Positions 1 to 13,500 of a DNA stretch of 64,000 bases are shown piece after piece. Within the stretch, counting starts at the first letter, position 1. Each line of letters starts with the position of its first letter. The translations under genes and the position numbers were made by a program. The notes under the pieces were generated by a model. It was given only the letters and a program-made list of their open reading frames with translations, ran no database searches and had not been told where the DNA came from. Origin of the DNA: Eudromia elegans (taxonomy: Eukaryota > Chordata > Aves > Tinamiformes > Tinamidae); assembly GCA_003342815.1 (NCBI GenBank), contig PTEX01000013.1, positions 2,423,067 to 2,487,066 on the forward strand, written 5' to 3'.

Positions 1-88
1 GACTGTTTGCAGTTTGAGTACAAGGAAACATTCAGAATATAATGGTTTTTTTTCCTTGTTCTGTTTTACAGTTGCTACTTTTCAGACA

Positions 89-121
89 AGGTCACCAATG
101 GGTGAGGTCATCAATAGGTCC
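89..121 (+). promoter_or_regulatory. Tandem AGGTCA half-sites (nuclear-receptor-like)
   Basis: AGGTCA occurs at 89-94 and 105-110, and the near match AGGTCC at 116-121. The last two are in DR5 spacing, the arrangement used by RAR/RXR heterodimers. The first two lie in an imperfect 16-bp tandem duplication (about 13 of 16 bases agree), so the repeat may simply be a replication-slippage product. Two more AGGTCA copies occur at 288-293 and 303-308, in a second small tandem duplication of about 15 bp. Binding is inference from motif shape only. Confidence 0.2.
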
Positions 122-3100
122 CATTTACTATAAAATGAGAAAGAGTTAAAAAAAATGCCCCAGGTAAGTGTTTAAATTCCCAGTTCTCTATTTTCTATTC
201 TCTATTTCTTTGATAGTTCAAACACTTTATTCCAGTTCAGAGCAATACCCATATATTTCCATATTTCTGTAGAATGAGCAGAGGGCTAGGTCAATCTAGT
301 TTAGGTCAATCTACCTAGTGAACTGTTTCGGAGTCAGGGAATTTTGCAGTCTTTAGCTGCTGGGTGGCCTTAATTCCTGAACTGGAAAGCCTACTAAGGT
401 GGTCGTCAAAGCACTGAGCTGGTGAGATGTAGCTTTCCTCAAGTTCAGAAGAAATTAAATGATTTCAATGGCAAAATCAGTGATTGTTGTCAATATAGTT
501 TATTTAGAACCCAAGAAAGTATTGATCTGGAGCTGTGAAGTTATACTCATTCCCACTGGTTTTACAGAACATACTGATGAAGGAAATGTAATGGGAATCC
601 ACCCTGAAGAAGGTACATTATTTTGTTTCATTCTTTATTTTCTTTATTAGGAAGGTTGCATATCTACAGTATAGTTATGAATTAAATAATTGATCTAAAT
701 TTTAAGATTAAGCATTCCTCAGGTTTCCCTCTGGAAGAATGCCTTAAACGACATGTGAAACTGGTAAGTTTTGATGGAAAGGTCTGCATACACATAAATG
801 TAAATTGAATTTTAAAGAAACACTATTGATTTCAGATCCTCAGGCAAGAATATGGAAGTAACTAGAGCTTTTGTTTTTTCAAATTATCAGGAATATCATC
901 TGACTAACAAGAATTTCTCCCACATTGTCAATCTGAATGCCAAATATACATATTCCAGATTGACAGATTCACATCAGCTGTAAATTACGATGAATGCCCT
1001 TCACTTTCACAAGTAGGATATAGATGTTGAGGTAAACATGGAATTATAACACAATATTCACTCTTGAGGAAACTGCTATCCAGCTCTAAATGCAAAATTA
1101 AACCACTGCTTTTTGCCACTGCTTTTTCTGAGCAGAAACAAAACATTAGAAATATTTTTGCTTCTTGATATGAAAAAATATAACATTACTTAGAAGTAAT
1201 AGTATTCTAGTTTAGTAGAACAGTTTAGTTTTGGTAAAAATCTGATGGTGAATTTTGTTTCATTTGCCAGTCTGAATATACGGGTCTTTTTTTTTTTTTT
1301 TTACAGTGGCCTCTCATGCTAATTCTCCATCTGATCACAACATTTCCTCCCCAACAAGAGAGAGAGCAGAAATCCAAGTGAACACACAGAGAATTTGTGT
1401 GTCTTGGCAGCTGGGATTTGTATACTAATACATATTCTGTTCACGCCAAAGTCTAATTTGCTACGATGTACACGGCCTGCACTGCAGAGCAAAGCCACAA
1501 TGGGACCCTTCGATGAAGTCCTAACCCTTAATCAAGGCATGTCCATTAGAAAAAAAATATGGAACGTGCACCTAGAACATTCATTTCCCAGTTCCAGATA
1601 GCTAACTTCCCACAGGTTTTTCTGCTCTCCAAAAATCAGCAGCATCTTTGAACAGCTGACAACATTTTTAAAGATACATCTGGAGCAGCTAAAAACACTA
1701 GAAAACATCTGTTTTTGTTGTTGAACAAAAATAAACAGTACAAAGTTGAAAGCTGAGCAGAGAAAAGCTTTTCTGATATAGCTCACGTTGTGTTTATTGT
1801 ACAGCTCAGTTCATAGCAGCTGCTCTAGTGCTGGTGGGTGGAGCAGAGCATTGCTGTTATCGTCTGTACGTTCATGCACCTCACCACGGGGGCCCTGCGA
1901 GCTCTCAGCACTGGGCTCAGGGCGAGGCAGGAGTTAGGTTTGCGAAGGCACAAAGCAATGCTGGAGGTTTTGGCAGAAGTGCTGCATGCAGTTCAGAGTA
2001 CCCAGCGACGGCACTCTGGGACTCATCTGTAATGCAGGCGAGCGCTCTCAGCACAGCAGATTAGATTCTCCAGAGGCACCACGTTGGCTGAGGGCTCCTA
2101 TCCAAGCTAGAATGTGGGGAAAGACAAAGACCAGAACTGGTCCAGCACTGGGGCACCAGAGTCTTATTTTAAACTTCAGAGAAGTATTTCTGTCTGCTGA
2201 GCCTTCCATATCACCTTGGCTTAGATAAACTCTTTTTTTTTAAGACTCTATGAAAAAAAAAAAGGAGTCCTTTCTTTCAAAGAAAGACTTAAAAGCCACA
2301 CTCTGACATCCTGGTTGATATTTTGGTTGGAGTTTAAAGAACTTCCTGAAAATTTTAGGGACACAGTACAATTTGCTCAACCTTTTGGAGAGATATGATC
2401 TGACATTCCACTGCTCCCAAAAGGATGTCTCCAACATAGTGACATTTTTAGATGCTTAGATGCTGCTCCTGACAGAATTCAAACTACTAATCCATTAAAA
2501 ACAAACCAAAACATTGCTGACCTCAGACATGGCATTCTAGGATTGAACCTTTAAATTTTCTGTGAAGTTCAGTATATATCTATTATTTATATGATGAGTG
2601 CTTTGGTAATGGAATAGATAGTATTAATTGTGACATAAATAATATATAAGAAACTAGGTTTAATCTTCATTTCTAACTTCTGTAAAAAGGCAAAATCGAG
2701 GATGTTCACAGACCTAGAGTTCATTTCAGTTTAGAATGAGAGTTAACTACTTCAAACTGAAAGGGAACTATTAACCATTTATAGAAAATTACACTGAATG
2801 TAAGAGACCTGTTGATGAGACTGTTTCCTGCAGGTTCTGCAGATGTGGTCTGAGTTCCTTCATGTCTTTGAAAGGGTCTGAGCTCGCATTCTGCAGCCAC
2901 GCTGAGAAGTTCAGAACACACACACACATTGGTAAGAGGCTCTACTAAATGTTAACAAACTCAGCAAAAATGCTGCCCATTTTCCATTGATATACACTGT
3001 TAAACAGATTTCAGGAAGAGCAAATCCATACTTTTAGGTATAGAAAACTTTTATAAGCAGCGTCATTTGGCTTAGGGCACTGGAAGCAATCATGGGGCTT

Positions 3101-6100
3101 ACTTTAGTGCTCTAGTTATCATACTGGATTAGAAGTGGCAGGTGGTGCTTTTGTTTCGGTCTCAAAAATTTTTTTCAGACACACACACAAAAATCTGACT
3201 AAATATTTGAAATTTTGAAAATTCTGAAAAAAATTTATGCCAGGACTTATTTTCTTTCTTCTTTTTTTTTTCTCGCAGTGATTTGAGGCGTCTCTGTTTG
3301 AAAACTCTTGTCCTCTTAGCAAGAAGGCTTCAATAGCACAAACTCAAACTGCATGCCCCTTCATCTGCTACTGCCGATGCTGCTATAACTGTGCAGCCAG
3401 GGGCACATTTATGCTTATCTAAATATGCACCTCCTCTCCTCTGTGGAGCAGCAAACTCTGGCAGAAGGATGGCTCAAGTAGCTCATTGGACTGATGCCAT
3501 CCCCTCAGGCTTTGAAGTCTTACCACTCCCAGCAGTCTACGCTATCCACCTCCTGAACACAGGAGCATCTGTACCTGGAGAATGGGTTTTATGTCCAAGC
3601 TTCAGCTTCCTTTTGCAGAGGCAGCTTTTGAAGCAATGACCATATTAAAATATAAGTGCCTGGTGTTACACTGAACCTGTGAGAATTATGTGTCTAAGTG
3701 ATCTTGAGATAATTTTTCTAGCTTCTTTCATTCTTGGATGGATCACAGTTTTTACTAGCTGCTGATTCAGAAGAGAAGATGGATGATCTTTTTCTGCAGC
3801 AAATAACTAGAGCATTAGAAAGGCAGAATAAGCTCCCTTTTGCTTTCCAGCACTTCTGCAGGGCTCCTGGGGTTATAGAGTTGTTAATTTAAATGCCTGA
3901 AAAATATTGTCCAGGTCATCAATAGGTTTTAAAAATAGATTTTTTTTCAATTCAATGGAAACAAAGGCTGGCATGAAAGATTCAAAATAGAAGAAAGCAG
4001 CTTCTTCTTAAATCAGTATAAATTGTCTGTGTGTCACGGCAGTGAACATGTTTCTTTTTTTTTTCTTTTTCTTTATTTTTTTTTCTTTCAGGAACTACGT
4101 AACCACAGAGTTCCTGTTTACTGTATTTCTTAAGGATAAAGTTTTCTGTGGTAAGAGACACCTAAGACCATTAGGCACGCACACTACAGATCTAAAGAAA
4201 GCCTATTGACCAGAGCTTCCAGGAAAAATATTGACAAGGCAGTAAAAATACTTTCCTTGATTACTCAAGCTCATATTTTAAACCTAAAATTACAGGAACT
4301 TTTCTTTTACTGATTTATTTTTAGCATCTTTCTTTTTTTCTTTTCTTTTTCTTCTTTTTGCTTACCTTTTAAAGTATGGCATGTATCCATTGATTTTGCA
4401 AACAAGAGTCAAATTTCAGTAAAGACTTTTAATATGCTGTATCCCTTTTTCAATATTTTCATCAAGTCATTAGGAAATTATCAATAAAAAGTAAATTACC
4501 TTTCTCCAAGGACTGTCAGATAAAGCTACAGTGTATTTCAAGGAATATGGACTCTGCCTCAATCCACTTTTTAAAAACATGAGTGGTGATATCTGTGTAA
4601 TGAAACTAAGCTGTCTACATATTTATGTAGTGCATATTACTGCAAAATCTGAACGCCAAGCAAACACTGAGGAATTATCCTGGAAACTCTTTGGGGAAGA
4701 AAAATATTCAGCTTTTAACATACGAAGGCACACAGATAGGTTAAAATGAAATGTGAGGCTACTTGTTTGACACAAGATCCCTCAGTCCTAGATAAGAGGG
4801 AAACTTCAAACTTCAGGAAGTGCTTTTCATGGCAGAAGTGTGCAAAACACTGAACCCTGAGCAAACATCAGGGATCAGTACCTCAAGCAGGGCCAGTTTG
4901 AAGGTTCTGTCCTGTGAGAAGGAAAACGGGGCTCTGCTCTTCTTCAGGCAACTAGATGCTCTTCGGGCAAATCTTCAGGCAAGTCATTTTTCTGCTATCT
5001 TATTGACACAGTGGAAAGCTTTAAAGAAGCTTAAGCTATATGGTCGTCTAAAGTAGTTGACCTAACGTTTCCTGGCTTCTGTTAGATATCAGAAAGGGGA
5101 TATAGATCATACAGTAAAATGGATCAATTTGTAAAGTCCACCAGGGGAAAGTGTTTGTTTTAAAATGGTACCTAGAGCAGGGCCTGTGTCAGCCTTGGCT
5201 GTACCTACTCATCACTCTCTGCAGGTTGGATCAGGAGTTGGATCTAGAATTTGCATCAGTCTCTGTGATTCCATGAAAATGCCCTGCATTTTGCTTTGAT
5301 CACGCAAAGCTTTGAAACATTGTCCAGAATGGGAACTTCCAAAATTTTCAAGTTTCTGAAGCCTTAAACCAGAGTCCACATGGGAAGGTAACACAGGAAA
5401 CAAATCACTGCTTATCTGCTCATCGCTGCTCAGATGACCATCCTATTTGTGGCCACAGAGGCTTGCCAGGAAGTGATGTTGCTCCTGCTTGAGTGCTGCA
5501 TATGCCTTCCCAGTGGATGCTTCTCTTCAAACCATACTCTTCTAAATATTTCAGAAAATTTCCAAATTAGCTAATTGCCATGTGACCTTACAAGAGAAAG
5601 TTCATATATGCATATCACCTTTTAAAAAATTGTGGAAAAGTAAAATAAATAGGAAGAACTAGTTTTTTTTCACGTAATCAAACCTCAGAAGCAATCTTCA
5701 GGAAAACAGTATCTACAGAAGAGATTAGGTTGTTTTGAAAGTATGCAGAAAAAAAAAAGAAGATTTTTGTGTTCTGTATCACAGATATGTATATTTGCCA
5801 TGACTCTGCAGGAGGATATTCAGGACTGCAGAGGTCATTCATGAGATCTTTGAAATCTCCTGCTCACTCTTTCTGATATATACTTGTGTCTTTTTGTCTT
5901 TTACTATAGATATTTCCTGCACTTTAACATAGGCAGTATGTTCTGTGCAGTGCCAAATGAGGTACACCTTTGCAATGGTGGCTTGTGACTGCAGAAGTCA
6001 AACTGTATTTTTGGGAGACCATAAGAAGTGAGTTTGCTGAATTGCTATACATAAACAGAGGTAAGGAGAACCAGAGAGGCATCATAACTCTGCTGAAAGC

Positions 6101-7288
6101 CACTATGTCCAGATAAGGTGGTATCTGAAACCTTTTGGGCAAATGTAGGGAAAGAAATATTTTATTTCAGAAACACTGGAAAAACTATAGAAATTACTAT
6201 TTTACCTTTAACCTTTTAGCTTTACCTTTAAACCATTGAGTGTTTGGAAGCAAAATATTACCTGAATGAAAGGAATTATAAAATGTCTGAATTTAAGAAA
6301 GGTATATGAGCAAGAGAAGCAGTATAACAAACATAAATAATACAATAGTGGCAGGAAAGATAGCAATTATTTCAAGGGGCTATTCTAAAGACATTCTTGC
6401 AAACTGCACTCAGGCAAAGGTAAAAGAAAAGTCTAGTAAGAATTATTAGTGAGAGCTTTTTAAGGATCTGAGTCTCAAAAGAGAAGTGAGGGTGCATAAC
6501 TAAAGCTCAGATTAAAAGTCTGGAGTAATAATAGAAGGACAACACAGAAAAGATGATGTAGGAAATGATTTTCAGACAAATATGTACAAGTCAACAGAAA
6601 ATACAGAAGTCAAAGGACAGAAATAGAAGTCCAAAGCAAAATGGGAAAAGAGAGTCAGTAATGAATAAATCCAAAGGAACTAAAGTCGTCCATCTCTTCT
6701 CCAGTATTTCCTCAGAAAGGTAACTGTAGACACTTAATTTGTTTTAGTAAGTAGAGCTGTACAGGCAATTGAGCTGCATGTCCTGCTTAATCTTGAAGAC
6801 ATATCACTCTGCATGCTCTCATGAACTTTCTCTGCGGTCATAGTAAATTTAAGACTGATTTTCAGGTAGCAGGGAATTCAATTATCTCTTCCCAGATAGA
6901 TCTTTTTTGGTACGGGCAGGAGAAGAAATGATCGTAGATAGCCATACAGTTCCTGGAGCATCTTGGATACAGGACAGAGACATGTGGTGCCAGGAAAGTC
7001 AGTCATGGACTGAGCTGTGGATGAATACAATTAGATACAAGGCCTCATCTCAGAAGAATGTTAACAGAAGGTGGTTATAATGGGAAACAAATGGTAACCT
7101 TGAAAAAAACAGTAATTCTTACGAAGCCTTTTGGGAATTCTGAGTTCATGCACAGGCATGTTTCAGTGTTCCTGTGTTCACATGATACCTTTATATCCAG
7201 AAATTCCAGGTCTTCCCTGGACATCTGGTGAAAGAGTGAATTATTTTTCCTGGTTCAGCTGAGAAAATGTCACCTAAAATAACGAGTG

Positions 7289-7322
7289 CAGTGCCTCAGT
7301 TTGTGAAACAGGAAATTGTCCA
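7289..7322 (+). repeat. Possible short MIR/L2-like SINE scrap
   Basis: The stretch reads 'gtgcctcagttt' followed closely by 'gtgaaacagg', the order of words in the conserved core of MIR and L2-type tails but with the intervening 'ccccatct' block missing. Only about 30 bases match, so chance similarity is quite possible. Confidence 0.2.
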
Positions 7323-7727
7323 TGTTACCAATACCATTCTGCTCCTGACAGTCAACGTGTGCAATAATTTTTCACGGAAAGCGGAAAGACTATCCCAAAG
7401 AAAATGTTTCTACAGAGATCACATTGTGTTTCCCATCTAAAAATTCAGTGCCCAGCAAGTGAGAGATGGGCATATGTCTTCTCACCAAACAAATGTGAAT
7501 GTCTTTGTGACAACCCAGTCATGCACATGCATGTCGGTTTGACTGCCCTTTCAAGACTGCCAGTCTTGCAACACCTTCCCTGGTCAGTCTTGCCTCTGAG
7601 TTCAACGATGTTATGTGAATAACATTCTAAGGATGTTTTCCTCAAATAGGTCTTACTGTTGAGTGCAAAGTCTGTAATTTTATTGCTATTTAAAACCAAA
7701 TAGACCTGAGTTCGCGGAGTACTTTGT

Positions 7728-7781
7728 GATGGATATCCAAGGCTGTCCAAACAAGATGGATATCCAAGACTGTCCAAACAA
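7728..7781. repeat. 27-bp tandem duplication, two copies
   Basis: Units at 7728-7754 and 7755-7781 are identical except for one base (ggctgtcc against gactgtcc). The near identity suggests a recent slippage duplication. On the minus strand the unit length, a multiple of three, repeats a DSLGYPS peptide in a 110-codon open frame. That frame has no other protein-like feature, so I treat the peptide repeat as a by-product. Confidence 0.85.
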
Positions 7782-10558
7782 GAAGGTCATTTGAGCATGT
7801 TAAAGAAAAAGTGGTTTTACGCAAATCTAACACTTTTTTTTTTTTTTTTTTCCCCTCTTAGAAACCTCAGTTATACTCTACGGATAGTCACAGAACTCAG
7901 CCTTCCACCCACTGTCCATTCCTTAGAGTAGTAAAAGCTTTATATGAAAAAGTATTGTCTTTATTTTCCATTAGAGAAAGTGTTTTAACTGTTGCTGTGA
8001 TTATCAAGGCCTGCAGTGAATATACTGTGACTTATATCTATAATGCCCTTCAAAACTGTCACAGAATAGATGAAAATCTGCAGGAAAAGATTTAGTGACT
8101 GGCTGAAAATTCTGATGCCTTGCAGCCATTCTTTTCGCTTAATGAAATCAGCAATTTTAGAAAGTTAATTTGAATGGACATTTAAACTAGCTCAGTAACT
8201 GGGATCATAAGGAGATGGGGCACCCATAATTAGTTAGTGACTGAAAATTATCTTCTTTGAACTTAAACTGTGAGTGCTGCAAAATGAGATCTGTAACTGA
8301 ACTCGGAGCTTTACTATTTAATGAAAAGCAGTAAGAAATGCTCATATTAACGGTGTATAAAATGACTAAAGATGAAATTATGTGCAAACTGAGGAATTCC
8401 CATTGACCTGAGCAGGGACAATTTTAACTTCTAAGACAGTTTACTGCTCTAATATAACAAGAGCAAATCTGATAAATGGATGAGGGCAAAAATGGAGTAC
8501 TTGAATTCCAGTCCAATTCCATAACAGTGAGATTGCTCAGCTTAAGAATGTTATGAGAAAAATGACATCCACTTTCCTCTATTCAAGTATGCTTAATAAT
8601 TATTATCTTCTGAAATTAGATGTAATACATTGTACTTTCACCCTTCTTCGGACAGATGTCATTTAGGAATCTGAAGCATTCTGAACCATCTGAAGCATCA
8701 TTTTCCTTCTTTTTCTGATCTGGAATCTCTCATCATGGTATTGCAGCCCAAAAGGGCAATATTTCATTTTAGATAAATGATGTGTTTTAGATACTTATCT
8801 CACAGCTTGTCAGACTAAAAATAGAAGGCTTGGGAAACAGTTTTTCCCAGTTTTTCAGCTTGACCTGTTCCTAGCTCAGAAGAATCCATGCAGAAAAAGT
8901 CTTAAAATCATGACATTTTTATGTATAGGAAAGTGATTGGAGACCATTTTATGAATTTTTTAAGCTTCTGCTATGGAGACTCCAAGATTCTCAGTCAGCT
9001 GTACTCAGACGCTAAAATGTCTTGTCTTTTAAGCAGAAGCACACTAAGAAAAGGGTCTGAAATTAAAAGAAAAAAATGCTGAGCAAGGCATCCTGTTATG
9101 AGAGTGTTTTATCTTTTCAGCATCTGATTTTTCAGTTTAGGAATCTTTTTTATTTCTTTCTTGTGTAAGAAATAATATCATGCTTTCAATCATATGGTTT
9201 GTGGAATATGCACAAATAAAAGAGATAAATCCTCATATTTCAACAGAACTGCATGATCTATGTATGTGTAAGTCAGACTAAAGGGAATTTCTCCAGAGCT
9301 CCCTTTTCACCCAGTAACTTCACTGCATCTGGTTTCTCCCAGGGTTAGCTGCCCTGTTCTCTGTGTTATCGGAAGATTTATTTTCAAAAATGAACTCATC
9401 TGGTGGATGCAAATGGAGCATTATATCTGTTTTGAAAGGTACATACTGCTCCTGATAAAACTGCATAAGATGATACAGTATTCCTATAGAAAATTTTGCT
9501 TCACTTCAGCCCAAAAAAGAGCTGAAATATGAGCAAAACTAAGGAATGTAATGAAGAATAGTTCAGATGAAAGTATACTTTTGTAGGTTGTTAAAGCAAG
9601 AAGTCTTGATATAGTTATGAAATTTTCGGTAGTAGTATATTCAATATCTTTCTTCCTCAACATATTTTTCTTGAGAAAAAGTATCTAATTGCTTGCTAAT
9701 ATTTCTGTATCGCTAAAGGCTGTAGTAGCAGAGCCCTTATGTATGTACACAGGTTAGCAATGGGTGTACAAGGCAAAAAAAAAAGACATTATGTGAAGTG
9801 CTTAGGAAGTTCATCTGCTTTACAAAAGCATTGAAGATGGGTGTAAATCATACTGAACAATTCCTTTAACAGAGTTTCAGGCTCATGGTAAAAAAGCTTT
9901 TCAAGAATAAAGCTCTTCCTTGTTTCCCATTCCCCAGATTTTGTATGTGCAACATGCCTTGTTTTTGAGCTCATCTGCAAGATACAACCACAAATCACCT
10001 CAGCGTGTTAGATGGTCATTTTTATTTACATTAATAGGTTAGATTAGTTTAAACTGCTCTAACACTTCTTATTTCCTCCAGAGCTGGAGAAGGCTAGTTA
10101 GGGATCACAGCTACTGTGATAGAAAACCTCATCACTATTAGATTGGTCATTTTCTGCTTTTGTGATATCTTTCCCGGAGAGACAAAGCAGAGTGGGAGCA
10201 TTTTCAGAAGACTGGTTGTGGTTTATTTGGGCCTTTAAAAATCAATTTCAAGATATTCCAGCTCATGGTCATGATCCAAATCCTGCTGAGCACAGCATGA
10301 GAATTCCCAGGGACCTTGATGGACTTTTAATTACATCTTGTAACAGCAAAAAAATCTAAAAATGCAAATAATAAAATGTGGCTTTTCCAAGCTGCAAATC
10401 TCTGCCACATATTCTGTACACCTTTTATGCTGAAGTTAATCAAGCACTAAGTATGCAGGAGACATCTGCATGGCAGACCAAGCAAAAGATTGTGCCAGAG
10501 AGAGTTGCCATAAAAGTTGATACCCTTTATTTTAACTAGTGGGTTGGATATTGTCCTT
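7782..10558. other. Non-coding AT-rich stretch
   Basis: No frame longer than about 70 codons and no recognisable exon. An 18-base T run sits at 7834-7851. A weak old-repeat resemblance lies at about 8393-8420, where 'cccattgacctgagcaggga' recalls the 'cccattgacttcaatgggag' core of amniote palindromic repeats. The remainder appears unique. Confidence 0.6.
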
Positions 10559-10597
10559 GGATCTGCAGCCTTGCTTATGAGCAACCCCTGATGGAGT
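10559..10597. repeat. Fragment of an old amniote palindromic (MITE-like) repeat
   Basis: The sequence runs 'ggatctgcagcc', 'ttgcttatgagca', 'acccctgatggag'. This follows the order of the remembered consensus of an ancient amniote family (GGATC-TGCAGCC-TTACTCATG-AGTA-CCCATTGA). Only one arm is present. The family name is uncertain; Chompy-like Harbinger MITEs of reptiles are one candidate. If right, it is a fossil tens of millions of years old with no function of its own. Confidence 0.45.
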
Positions 10598-13500
10598 GCT
10601 GCTGGTGTGCACAACTCTTCCAAGGCTTCTCAGGGGAAAGGTGGGTCCCAGGTCCCAGACTTTACACTGTGTATGGGGGTTTGAAGGTAGCAGTCCACTC
10701 ATGAGAGCTGAAGAATTAAATTGTATTTTTCCAAGAGGTCATTAAAAAAAGTTGTTAATGAGATGATTGCGTGAGAAGCAGTAGTTGCTCTGCGCTTTTA
10801 TTTTCCTTGCCTTGCCTAAGAAGATCTGGAGCCTTGTCGACGATTGCTGTTCAACGAGAGTACTAAAAACACACATTTACCCATCAGAATAAAGGTAATT
10901 GGACATGTGCAGGACCCATAAGGCTCTAGCACAGTGTGCCAAACAGAGCAAAAGAGAGCAAAAGGACCCCTCTGCTCCCCAAAAGTCTGACTGTCACTTT
11001 GGCTTTTCCTGCCAGGGAGCTTATGTTTTAGTGAGCAACCGACCTTCCAGGGAAGGGAAGAGGAGAAGCGCCAGACAGAAGGGCACCAGGTAAAGGCTGA
11101 TAGCAGCCCCATAGACAAGAAGCCTTGTTGGTTTTTCAGTTTTCTGCATAGACTGAGACTCTAAAGGGCAGTGTAGGAAAAATCTGATTATCAGATGTAA
11201 TATTCACACATGATTTCTGCAGCTCAGCCTGATCTTTGGGTGTATACAGAGTTTCAGTGTTCCTTAATAAATTACCTCTTCTTGTAGCAATTAACCCCCT
11301 TCCGTGAGGGTTCAGTGTTTACTTGGGGCTGTGCCAGTGCTAACAGCTACGGTTTAACATTCTTTTTAATGGCTTGCAATTACTACTGAGAGCGAAGGCT
11401 ACATAAAATATTAACACTTAAGTATCTTTTACGCTCCTTTGAACATTTGATTGTGTGTATAATACAAGTGACTTTTCATTCTTACAAACCTGTTATTTGC
11501 TTAGAATTCCATTGGACCCATGAAAATGCTGCAGTTAAGTGGTTTCTGTTGATTTACTAACTTCCCTCAAAGTTTGATGGAAGCAGCTCCATATCAAATC
11601 TTGAATACATTTTGTTCTCTAAACTGTTTGGCAGTAATGCCAGAAGAATAAAGATTTCCACATTTTTAAGAGAGGTAAGGTAACATTGATAATAACTTTT
11701 ACAACATATACATTTTTTTTCTTTCTTTTTTTTCTCCCTGCTGTACTACCCGCCTGAGAAAATCGTGCAGTGAACAGCTACTGTATTTGCAGGGTCAATC
11801 TCATGGCTGCTGATGCTATGAAAGGTAATCTTCTCAGAGCACGAGAGAGCAGGAAGGTTGCAGATTACCACCAAGTCTCTGACAAGCAAAGTACAGACCC
11901 AGCAGCCACTTTGTGTCTCCACTTCACAGCTGGTCCTCACCTCCCGCGTGGAGTCGATGGAAGCAGAGGACTTAGGCAACCCACCCCTGTCCAGGTTCAC
12001 ATTTCTGTTGTTTGTGGGTCGTCCCTACCAACAAGCAGTGATTTGGTAGAAGAACAGATGTGAGCAAGTATCTCGTCCTCGCTTTGCTCTCCCATTGGCC
12101 TCATCAGCTATTCCACTGGCTTAGGGAAAACAGACCTACTTCATCATTGCATGTTCAGTGGGCCATTAAGAGAAGCAATAGACAAATTTTCAAAATCTTG
12201 GAACTGATTCTGGATAAGCTCTCAAATATTTGTAGCTTACACAAACCATTAAAACATCTGGGATCTACAAAATTGTCAATAAATCTCAAGCAATACGTAT
12301 TTCTCATGATTTTCTTTCCGTGTCCAGCTTCTGTTAGGTCCAGCAGCACTGTGAAATGGATCCTTCTCAGAGTATCTTGGCACACCTACTTTCAGCCCTA
12401 CAGGGACTTTGGAAATGTACAATGTGAAAAATTAATGAATCAACTACATGCTTCTGAACCTTGATAGTTTTCAGTACTGATTTTATTCTAGTCTTCATCA
12501 AAAGTGCAATTTTTTGGAAGACACTAACAAGGACATTCCATATTCGTTCCCCTATTTTTTGTTTGTTTGTTTATGTGCACCGGGACATTGCTCCTTTCTG
12601 TTCTATTATCTCATTTCCTTTTATTGACTTAAATTCAGAAGGTCCATTTCTTCCTACATGCGGCCCTTAAATAAAAAGATGTGAACAATTTAAAAGAAGC
12701 CATTCAAAAGCAAAGGAAAGCATAGTATAGATTTAATAAATCTCTGAATAACCTGATTTTTAGTCCAGCGACCGAAACATCTGCTCATTATATCTTCTAG
12801 CTTAACATGGAAGAAGCATTACTTCATGAAGCTTGCAGATATTCCTGGCAGTAAAAACACAGATTGAAATAAAGCAGCAGTAGGGTCTGGTGACTCAAGC
12901 ACTGTGGGGAAGACAGAAAAACTGGGTCTTCCCCTCAGCAGTTCCAGGAACCTTTTCATCTAAATCGCTGATTTCTGTATTTTTTCAGAACAAATTGCTC
13001 AGAATTCTAGAAGAAAATATTGTAAAATAAAGCATTATTTATGTATTCTGTAGAGCAGAGAAACCTTATGACTTTTCTGTTAAGGCACATCTTTTTAAGA
13101 AAGGCATGAGAGAGAAAGTCCAAAGCAAAGATTTTTTTTTCCTATAGAAGTGTTTCCACAAATAATACAGAATGTTTCCAAAGATGTCCATGTATCATCA
13201 GCACCATTTCAAGGCCAGAATTCTTAAAAGCAGTCAGGACAATGCTCCACTCCTGAGTACATATCAGCTGCTAGTGCTGCTGCTCAGTGCTGCTAGTAGC
13301 TTAAGCCCGTTAGCATTACTAATGGTATTAGCATGTGATTAAACATGGGCATAAGTCCTTTGCTGAGCTGCCTAAAGACTGCATGACACATGATGTATTT
13401 CTTTATAGTTAAGTTACATACCTATCCGCCTTTCCGCCTTAGAAAAATGTTATTATGTTATCAGTGAGTTCACAGCCAGGTATATGGGATGGCTGCAAAC

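Larger units (their letters stand above)
1..7727. other. Non-coding AT-rich stretch, no gene recognised
   Basis: No open frame here exceeds about 85 codons and none resembles a known protein. The stretch holds ordinary unique AT-rich sequence with T-rich tracts (about 1287-1302, 4050-4089 and 4330-4360) and a short (AC)n run near 2916-2928. A somewhat GC-richer patch at about 1820-2060 is open in several frames, but its translation has no domain I can name. From about 6300 to 6700 the plus strand is purine-rich without a clear repeat unit. Nothing supports a promoter or a splice-bounded exon. Confidence 0.6.

Noticed and set aside
1838-2032. 64-codon frame in a GC-richer patch whose first residues faintly recall an S100 protein start
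   Set aside because: The resemblance is limited to about 15 residues, there is no EF-hand loop downstream, and other frames are equally open.
5220-5275. CR1-tail-like words (gttggatc... gtgattccatga)
   Set aside because: The pyrimidine-rich 'cttccaacc' block is missing and the order is loose; too weak to call CR1.
7445-7777. 110-codon minus-strand frame with a repeated DSLGYPS peptide
   Set aside because: The peptide repeat is produced by a 27-bp tandem duplication, and the rest of the frame has no protein-like feature.
11729-11824. Micro-exon-like segment between a pyrimidine tract with TTTGCAG and AAAG|GTAATC
   Set aside because: A 32-bp segment between splice-like words arises readily by chance; no flanking exons were found.
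12060-12464. Longest open frame in the window (134 codons, plus)
   Set aside because: No recognisable domain, overlapping open frames on both strands, no splice or promoter support, and a length within chance for AT-rich DNA of this size.
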